Assembly: GCF_022965805.1 (NCBI RefSeq)
Contig: NW_027330987.1
Location: forward strand, 124,001 to 188,000
Source: Primulina eburnea
Taxonomy: Eukaryota; Streptophyta; Magnoliopsida; Lamiales; Gesneriaceae
Reading direction: 5' to 3'
Length of the DNA: 64,000 nt
Below are positions 57,144-64,000 of the stretch, piece by piece (positions within the stretch are counted from its first letter, which is position 1; each line of letters starts with the position of its first letter). The translations under genes were made by a program, and so were the position numbers. The notes beneath the pieces are model-generated. The model was not told where the DNA came from. It was given only the letters and a program-made list of their open reading frames with translations, and searched no databases.

Positions 57144-58977
57144 AAACTGCTTTTCTAATTAATGCGTCTGCCACTACATTAGCTTTCCCCGGATGATAGC
57201 TAATCTCAAAGTCGTAGTCTTTTACTAATTCAAGTCATCTACGCTGTCTCATGTTCAATTTCTTTTGGGTGAAGAAGTACTTCAACTTTTATGATCGGTG
57301 AATATCTTTCACTTCTCCCCATATAAGTAATATCTCCAAATTTTCAATGCAAAAACTACCGCTGCAAGCTCAAGATCATGAGTAGGGTAGTTTTTCTCGT
57401 GAATTTTCAATTTTCTCGAGTCATAAGATATAACTCGGTCATTTTGCATCAGAACTACACCCAAACCAAGTTTAGAAGCGTTGGTATATAGGACATACTC
57501 TCCTTGCCCCTATGACATAGATAACACTGGCGCTGAGATCAAGGCTTACTTTAACTTATCAAAACTGTCTTGACACCCGGGTCTCCATACAAACTTTGCA
57601 TTCTTCTTTGTCAAGGCGGTCATAGGTACCGTTATAGATGAGAATCCCTTGATGAACTTGCAATAATAGTTAGCTAGTCCCAAAGAACTGCGATTCTCGG
57701 TAACACTCTTCGGTACTAGCCACTCTCTCACTGCCTCAACTTTACTTGGATCAACTTCGACGCCATCACTCGAAATAATATGGCCTAAGAAAGCCACTCT
57801 ATCAAGCCAAAACTCGCACTTGCTGAATTTTACATATAACTTTCTATCTTGTAGTACTTGCAGTGTTGTCCTCAGATGAAGACTATGCTCTTTTCTCTTA
57901 GAATGGATAAAAATATCATCAATGAAAACTATTATGAATTGATTTAAATACGGCTGAAATACGCTATTCATGAGAAACATGAAGATCGTTGGCGCATTGG
58001 TCAACCCAAATGGCATGACCATAAACTCGTAGTGCCCATATTCTGTTCGAAATGCTGTCTTGTGAATTTCCGACTCTTTTACTTTCAACTGATGGTATCC
58101 AAAACGAAGATCAATCTTAGAAAATATCGATGGTCCTTGCAACTGATCAAATAAATCTTCAATTCTTGGTAGAGGATATTTATTCTTTATAGTGACCCTA
58201 TTAAGCTCTCAATAATCAATTCAGAGACGCATACTACCATCTTTCTTCTTCAAAAATAATACAGGTGCAGCCCATGGAGAATAACTAGGGCGTATAAAAC
58301 CCTTGTCTAGCAATTCTTGGATTTGATCTTTTAATTCTTTCATTTCAGCAGGTGCTAGAAGATAAGGTGCTTAAGATATAGGAATAGTACTCGGCATTAA
58401 TTCAATAGAAAATTCCACCTCACGATCAGGTGGAATGGCAAAAATGTCTTCGGGAAAGACAATAGGAAAATCTCTGACAATATAACCCTCCTCAAATTTC
58501 TGACTGATAGGAGCATGTGCGGTAGTGACACATGCTAGAAAAGCTTGGCATCCACGTCTAATAAGCTTCCTCGCACACAGAAAATAGATAATGTGCGGCA
58601 TTTTCTTGTTTCTCGCCGCCTCAAAGAAAAAAGATTTACGACTAGGCGATCGAAGAGACACTGATCGCTGAAGAAAATCAATCGAAGCTCCGTTCAATGA
58701 TTAATCAATCCATCCCAAGTATGATATAAAATTCAGACATATGAAGCACAATAAGATCTGCCCGAACCACATCTTTGAACAAACGAAGCTCCAGATTCTT
58801 GACAATTTTAGATGTAAGCATTTGATCACCGGAAGGAATAGAAACTTTGAAACCCAAACCCACATCTTAAGGAATAATATTCAGTCTTTTGTTGAAGGCT
58901 TCAGATATGAAAGAATGAATGTGTAGTTCCTGAATCTAGCAGTGCATAGGCAGCTACCCCTTGAATGATAATTCTCC
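57144..58977 (-). pseudogene. Protease-RT-RNase H of chromovirus D
   Basis: The protease begins just after the intron-like acceptor (GRIIIQGVAAYALLDSGTTHSF; catalytic Asp in DSGTTHS) and then decays. The RT linker (RDFPIVFPEDIFAIPPDREVE at 58371-58697) is followed by RT with stops in the KKDGSMRL region (~58225). The longest open piece is 58142-57546 ([29 protein letters not shown], palm [28 protein letters not shown]). RNase H 57540-57150 is full of stops ([20 protein letters not shown] is readable). Integrase is missing. Clearly nonfunctional. Confidence 0.85.
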
Positions 58978-59631
58978 CTGTGGCGAAAATGTCTTTTAAA
59001 TCTTTTCGTGTCGAAGTTTAAGGAACTTATATCATTAATTTCCCAAATTTATGTGAAGATTTTGTGTTGAACTTAAGCTTTTCTCGAAAAATTGCATTTT
59101 ATCCCTTCAATTTTTTTGAAATGTGCAGTTTAGTCCCAAAATTTCCGAATATTTGCAATTGGATCCTTAAAATTTTCGAAAATTTACATTATGGTACCTT
59201 AAATTTCGAAAATTTTATTTTTGATCCTTAAGAATTTTTTAATTGCTTTTTTGGTCCTTCAAATCTTTTCATAATTTTCAATTAGGTCCTTTAACTTTTG
59301 GTATTTACATTTTGGTCCTCAAAATTTTCGATAATTGCACTTAGACCCCCTCAAAGAATTCAAAACCCTAACAAACCCTTGATTTTTATTTTCCTTAAAT
59401 TTTATTGCCATGAAACTTTTTATTTGGAATCATTTCATCATTTACCTAAATTAAGGCTACAAAAATAAATGTCATTTTCTATGGTTCCTAAAATCATATC
59501 TTAAATCCAACTAAGGTAGAACATGCAATCTAATTTTCACTAGGTTAAATCTTGATCTCAATAAAATTCTAATAACCAATTTAACATCTCATGTAATAAA
59601 GCAATATAAAAATGTTAAATGTCTAGGTTAC
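58978..59631 (-). other. Putative spliceosomal intron between gag and protease of D
   Basis: On the minus strand the gag frame ends ...AFIT and the next bases are G|GTAACC. After 654 bases comes TTCGCCACAG|GG, and the protease frame resumes without loss: a Gly codon is split after its first base. The boundaries are canonical GT-AG, the interior is AT-rich with stops in all frames, and homologous gag-protease junctions in elements A and C are contiguous at this point. A transposon insertion would be expected to leave a target duplication, which I do not see. The interval contains a ~30-bp degenerate tandem repeat. Confidence 0.65.
59085..59355. repeat. Degenerate ~30-bp tandem repeat inside the intron-like interval
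   Basis: About nine imperfect units of 29-32 bp follow a pattern like ATTTGCATTTTGGTCC then TTAAAATTTTCGAAA. GGTCCT and TTTCGA recur in register. Highly diverged, so old. Confidence 0.6.
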
Positions 59632-60648
59632 CCGTAATGAACGCAGTGTATGCCTCCTCCTCTACTTCTTCTGCATGAATAACATATGCTCTTCCAACAG
59701 TAGGTACATTCTTCTTTGGGCAATCATCAGCTTTATGCCCCTCCTCCTTTCATATGAAGCATCTAAAAGATCCCCACATGCACTTGCCAAAATGAAAGCG
59801 ATTACACTCCTTGCATGGTTGCCTCTCTGCAGGCTTTGGTGCTACAGGATTTTGTGGCTTTTGTGGTGCTTGTTTCTTGACCTTGTGGCTTTTGAGACCC
59901 TGGAGGTCGTATATGACTTTTTATTCGGCTGATTATTATTTTTGTTCTGCTGTCTCTTGCACTGCATCTCAAAATCGATGTATTTCAAAGATTGCTCAGA
60001 TTAAAATGCATACGTAGCAGTAGCATAATCCAAAGGACGCATCATCATCACATTATTTCGATTGGTAGGTCGTAGACCATCCATGAAGTGTCTCAACTTC
60101 TCTGCAGGATCCTTCGCAATAAGGGGTACAAAGTGACAACCCCTATCAAATTTCTTCACAAGTTTAGCAACAGAAGTGTCTCCCTGACGGAGAGTCATAA
60201 ATTCCCTCTTCAATCGCCCTCTAACATCAGCAGTAAAATATTTCTCGTAGAATATCTCCTTGAATCGAGCCCAAATAAGTGTAGCAAGGTTAACACCATG
60301 CTCGGCTCCTTCCCATCATAAAGAAGCATCATCCCTAAACAGGTAAGTGGCATCCTCCATATTCGGATAACAAAAGTGTACCTCGAGTGCACGAATCCAA
60401 GCCTCAGCAGCAAAGGGATCGATGGTGCCAGAAAATTCCTTCGGCCATATCATCCGGAACTGATCATACACGTCATGTTGTGGCCTAGGTGCCTGCTATA
60501 ACTGCTGCTGTAATTTCTGTTCGAAGAAAAAAGTAACCCCCTTTAAGGCACGAGTAGCAACATCCCCACTAGGAGGCAGGGGTGCATTAACATTCTGATC
60601 CTCGGTGGTCTTTGTCTGTCTATCAAGAGGTGCGCGTCTAGGAGGCAT
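59632..60648 (-). pseudogene. Gag of chromovirus D
   Basis: The ATG at 60648 (MPPRRAPLDRQTKTTED) leads into the gag core (WPKEFSGTIDPFAAEAWIRALEVHF, YFTADVRGRLKREFMTLRQ, LRHFMDGLRP). A double zinc-knuckle region (CKECNRFHFGKC and a second with KEEGHKADDCPKK) ends at HAEEVEEEAYTAFIT. Stops interrupt it near 60496, 60316 and 60001, and a frameshift and a further stop (FRCFI*KEEG) lie in the knuckle region. Not functional. Confidence 0.8.
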
Positions 60649-60923
60649 TATATCTGAATGTTTTTCAAATTCTAACATAACCAAGATGCATTTAAATCTA
60701 AGTTATCTAATCGTGTAACATATCCTAATTTATTTTAGCAATTTAAGCATACAAAACATATATACCCAAAAAACTAGTATACATGTGACGTAAACATATT
60801 ATTCATGTAATCATGGTGGTAACATCATATAATATATCATATAAAGAATGTAAACTTACAGATTGAGACTTGACGACTGATCTTTCCGGGGCTGATGGCG
60901 GCACAACCCTTTACAGGACCTTT

Positions 60924-60937
60924 GCACTGATACCAAC
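60924..60937 (-). other. Primer-binding site, tRNA-iMet type (one change)
   Basis: The minus strand reads TGGTATCAGTGC directly inside the LTR end, one base off the iMet site. Confidence 0.75.
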
Positions 60938-62683
60938 TGAAACGTCTGCTATACGTCTGCTATACGTTTTGTTTAAACATGTCCCAAATAATTATTTAAG
61001 CTTAAATTAATTTTTCTATAATTTTAGCATAAATACTAGACATTTTAATTATTCTTTAATTATTCATTTTTAAGGCGTATTAATCCCGAATAATTTCAAA
61101 CTTTAATATAAGATTCCTAAATTAAAACTTAGACTTTTTATATTATTTTAGCCCTCTTGAACCATGACTCGACCCCCGTGAGCCATGTTTAGATTTATTT
61201 TCAAGAAAGAAAACCCTAAGCTACTCGCCCCAACCTCCCTTGAGCCACCTTGATTTTTCATCGAGCCAAGCTAAAGCCCTCACGAGCCAACCCTGAGCCA
61301 GCGTCCCCCTGGACCCTTCTAGACCCTATTCACCCAAAGATTTGAACCCTAACTTGAACCCGAAGCCCTACAAACCGTAAAGCTCTCGGCCAAGGACTCC
61401 TAGTAGACATAGGACTCTTCTATCTCTCCCAGGCCCTTTCCCACCGAGCCAGCCTCTGGACTAACCCCTCAAGCACCCTCCTAGGACCCTAACCCATTGA
61501 CCTAGCCCTGGCCGAGCCCCCTAGCTCAGCCCTTCAACCTTTGCGCAGCTGCTGCACCAAGCGCGTTATGCACGACTTCTCGGGTAGGAGTCCTTGCTTG
61601 CTAGGACTACTCCCCTAGCCCTTGACTCCAGCCCTAGCATGGATAGGACCCCTTCTCTGGCCCCTCATGAGACTCTAGCCTTGTCCTGGTCCAACCGAAG
61701 CAAGCCATGCATCAAAGATCATGAAACCCGAGCTCTTGACACCCCACGACAAATTTTGGTTTCCAGTTTGTTTTCTTCATGGTTGCAGCGTATTTAGTGT
61801 GTGTCTTGGACCATAACTCATGTAAAAACCATGCTTGATCATGTACTAATCATGGCACCCCCTTTAGGCATGTAAACCACAAAATTTGGATCCAAAATCA
61901 TGCTTTGAATTTCATGTTATGCACAAAAACGAAATTAAATAAAAATGTCTCTTGTGTTTCACACAGATCATACATAATTATATATTATGCTGTGATGATG
62001 AGTGAAGGAAAGAAACATGTGTGCCTTTGTGTATTTATCATACGTTTATTCGTTGACGATTGAAGAAGGATGACACGAAGATCCTTGGCTTGATTTCCCT
62101 TGAAAATTTTGAATTTTTCTCTTCAAATATGGTGTGTGTGTGTGTGTCGTCTATATTGAGAGAGTTTTGAGAGAGTGGGCGTGAGTTATGAGTTCAAAGG
62201 GTAGGGTTTTTTTTCCATATTATATAGTTAATTAATCACTAATTAATCTTAGGCCCATTATTTCTTAATTAAAATTTTAAAAATAATTTTGTTTCAATAA
62301 GTTTGTGAATTTATTAGTCGGGTTGCCAAAATGTTTGTATTTTTGTTGAAAAAACAACAACGATAAAATTTACGTACCAGCGTATAAAATCATATTAAAA
62401 CTCCTTATTTTCAAAAAAAAAAAACATCAATTATATTTTAAATAATTAAACAATTATTTAATAAAAACATTTTCTATTTTGCAGTCCTCGGTCTCCGTTC
62501 CTCAATCGCAACTTGAATAACCCTTAAAAATACGTTTTAATGCATGTAAGTAGAAAACTACTAAAACATCATATAAACATGTCACGTAATCAATTAAGCA
62601 ATTAAAATCATTTAATTAACCATTTTCATATTTCCTAGATTTGCATGCAGTTGGATTACGTCGTCTTAATTTTGAACCTTACA
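60938..62683 (-). repeat. 5' LTR of chromovirus D, 1746 bp
   Basis: TGAAACGTCTGC to GAACCTTACA. The first 25 bases contain a tandem GTCTGCTATAC. A C-rich segment at 61190-61540 has many GAGCCA and CCCTA motifs. A GT run lies near 62140. No real ORF. Confidence 0.8.
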
Positions 62684-62817
62684 TTAGTTTTGTTGGCAAC
62701 ACTTGGGACAACACATGCACAGTTTCATTAACAGTTCATTAAGCGATTACATTATGCATCGTGTAATCCATACTATCCTAGCATAGACATTAACATCAGA
62801 GAAGGAGAAAAAAAAAC
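62684..62817. other. Short spacer
   Basis: 134 bp of unassigned sequence between element D's LTR and the accessory pseudogene. It begins TTAGT, which would be D's target duplication if its left end survived. Confidence 0.35.
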
Positions 62818-64000
62818 TCAGTCGTTGAGATCTTCATCACAGTCTTCATCACCATTTTTTGTTCCCGATGGTCCAGCTTGATTAGTTTGACCTTCTTCTC
62901 CTCCCTTTTTTGGCCAGAAAATACTCCTATGTCCAAAAGCATCCTATAAGCAGCCACAAGATTCTCATAGTAGGCTATGTCAGCCTTAGCTTGAAGGATA
63001 TTGGCAAGCGCATGATCGATTTGAGACTGAATTTCAGTTGTAGTGAGCTTTACAAACGCAATGAGCGGTGGAGTAGCTGTGGTGCCTTGAGATATGCCGA
63101 GATAGGGGCGTCAGTATGGGACTCAGTCCAGGGAATTTCAATCTTCCGATTTCCCTTGAGAAGTGAAAGTGCAATCTGGAACATTTCGGTGATATAAGAT
63201 AGTTGCTCATCAATATCCCGAATAAAGCCTTGAGAGACCATCGTCCCATAGATAAAACTGGGAAACGGGAGTTCAGATGCCTTGAGGCCTCCATCAGCAT
63301 ATTGAATCACTGTTTTGAACACAAGCTTCCCAAAGTTAAAGACTCCAAGTGCCCCGATGGAGTACAGAACCAATGCCTGGTGTCTGGTCACAATGGTAGT
63401 GTTGTGGACGGTGTCCAGTTGCGTATGGCCAATTTGTGGAGTACGGAGTAGAACGAGGTAAGATTGGCGGCTGACAGGCGCAGAGGATGAGATGGAAATT
63501 TTGTAAAGTGGCCCCATGTGAGTGTGGAAGTGACCATATGAATGTCTGGGGCAAGTCCATCCTCATCCTCTATTAGTGACTGTTAGTGGGAGTTTATTGT
63601 GGCATGACTAAACTCATAGATTTTGTCATGAACAAACACCTTCCCGTATTTATCAGACCTTTCATCACCTACACCAGGTGATAGATTGGAGTAGAATTAT
63701 AGCACAGGCCTTCGACTAAATGGTGTGACAGTAGAGACTGTGGAGAGGAGGTAGAATTGTTTGAGAAAGGCGAGCAAATTGTGTCTCGCAAAGACATCAG
63801 TATCGAAATTCTTTTCTTTCACGAAATCACGATGCACATATAAATGCCACTGAGCAACTGCCTGCTTAGTATAGAACTTGTCACTGAAGGCAGTAGTGAG
63901 ATCATATCCAGAGAGATCGGTGTTGTCCTCAGTGTGCTCAACATCTGGAGGAGTTGGGGAATCTGCATGGCTTTCAGTAACTGAGGAAATGGCCTCATCA
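62818..64000 (-). pseudogene. Accessory ORF of another element, plant transposon-protein-like (partial)
   Basis: The frame enters from beyond the window. On minus I read an acidic linker (TPPDVEHTEDNTDLSGYDL), a helical block (FVKEKNFDTDVFARHNLLAFLKQFYLLS), the family pattern FYSNLSPGVGDE...YGKVFVHDKIYEFSHATINS, then HQALVLYSIGALGVFNFGKLVF and LPFPSFIYGTMVSQGF. A coiled-coil-like segment (TTTEIQSQIDHALANILQAKADIAYYENL) and an acidic end (GDEDCDEDLND, stop 62818-62820) follow. At least three frameshifts and two or more stops break it. The FY-NL ... ATIN pattern matches element B's ORF3. Its parent element lies mainly to the right of the window. Confidence 0.6.

Larger units (their letters stand above)
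56645..62683 (-). mobile_element. Chromovirus D (Ty3/gypsy), truncated
   Basis: The 5' LTR is complete (60938-62683). Gag, protease, RT and part of RNase H follow. Inside RNase H (ADALIRKAV, ~57150) the sequence jumps to an internal LTR fragment (56645-57143), so integrase is deleted. The gag (EFSGTIDPFAAEAWI, RQGDTSVAKLVKKFD) and two-knuckle region resemble Tekay/Del-type chromoviruses. A 654-bp intron-like interval splits gag from protease. Confidence 0.82.

Noticed and set aside
61190..61800. Possible host exon in C-rich sequence
   Set aside because: It is within the complete LTR of element D, with frequent CCCTA/GAGCCA motifs and no sustained coding frame.

Overview
This window is plant nuclear DNA made almost entirely of LTR retrotransposons. 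I found no host gene, tRNA, rRNA or CRISPR. Plant chromodomain Ty3/gypsy elements, an Athila-type element with a tRNA-Asp-like primer site, a Sirevirus-like Ty1/copia element and accessory ORFs of the 'putative plant transposon protein' type all point to an angiosperm, probably a eudicot. Lamiales is only an impression.

Layout. (1) 1-6072: a minus-strand chromovirus ('family 1'), its left LTR cut by the window edge, with a large internal deletion fusing gag to RNase H. (2) 7100-25400: a very old minus-strand Ty3/gypsy element (pol 7114-9170, gag-protease 24030-25330). It is split by a solo LTR (about 9170-24045), which is split by a family-1 solo LTR (10380-23967, TSD TGTTA), which is split by a young Sirevirus-like element (11737-23188, TSD GAGTA): a nest four deep. 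(3) 25542-56643: minus-strand chromovirus A. It is split by an Athila-type element B (29838-41996, TSD ACTTT), a plus-strand chromovirus C (42660-51066, TSD TTGGC) and a solo LTR (52038-54106, TSD AAAAT). (4) 56645-62683: a truncated minus-strand chromovirus D, fused LTR-to-LTR with A. (5) 62818-64000: a decayed accessory ORF of another element, running out of the window.

Gag-pol of every element is broken by nonsense codons, frameshifts or deletions, so none looks autonomous. Several accessory parts stand out. The Sirevirus carries an open 941-codon third ORF behind a possible internal promoter. Element B carries a probably related ORF behind a GC-rich repeat array and a TATA box, and a third relative lies at the right edge. 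Element A has an open coiled-coil ORF upstream of gag. Element D has a frame-perfect GT-AG interval between gag and protease that looks like an intron.

The main cross-cutting signal is that four unrelated LTR families carry arrays of short, mostly CpG-rich palindromic units in U3. In three of them the array ends directly upstream of a clear TATA box. In B the same kind of array recurs inside the element ahead of the third ORF. In the young LTR pairs of B and C the arrays hold the only indel, and in B most of the substitutions.

All coordinates, TSDs and difference counts were read by eye. Family names rest on motif recognition without database searches.
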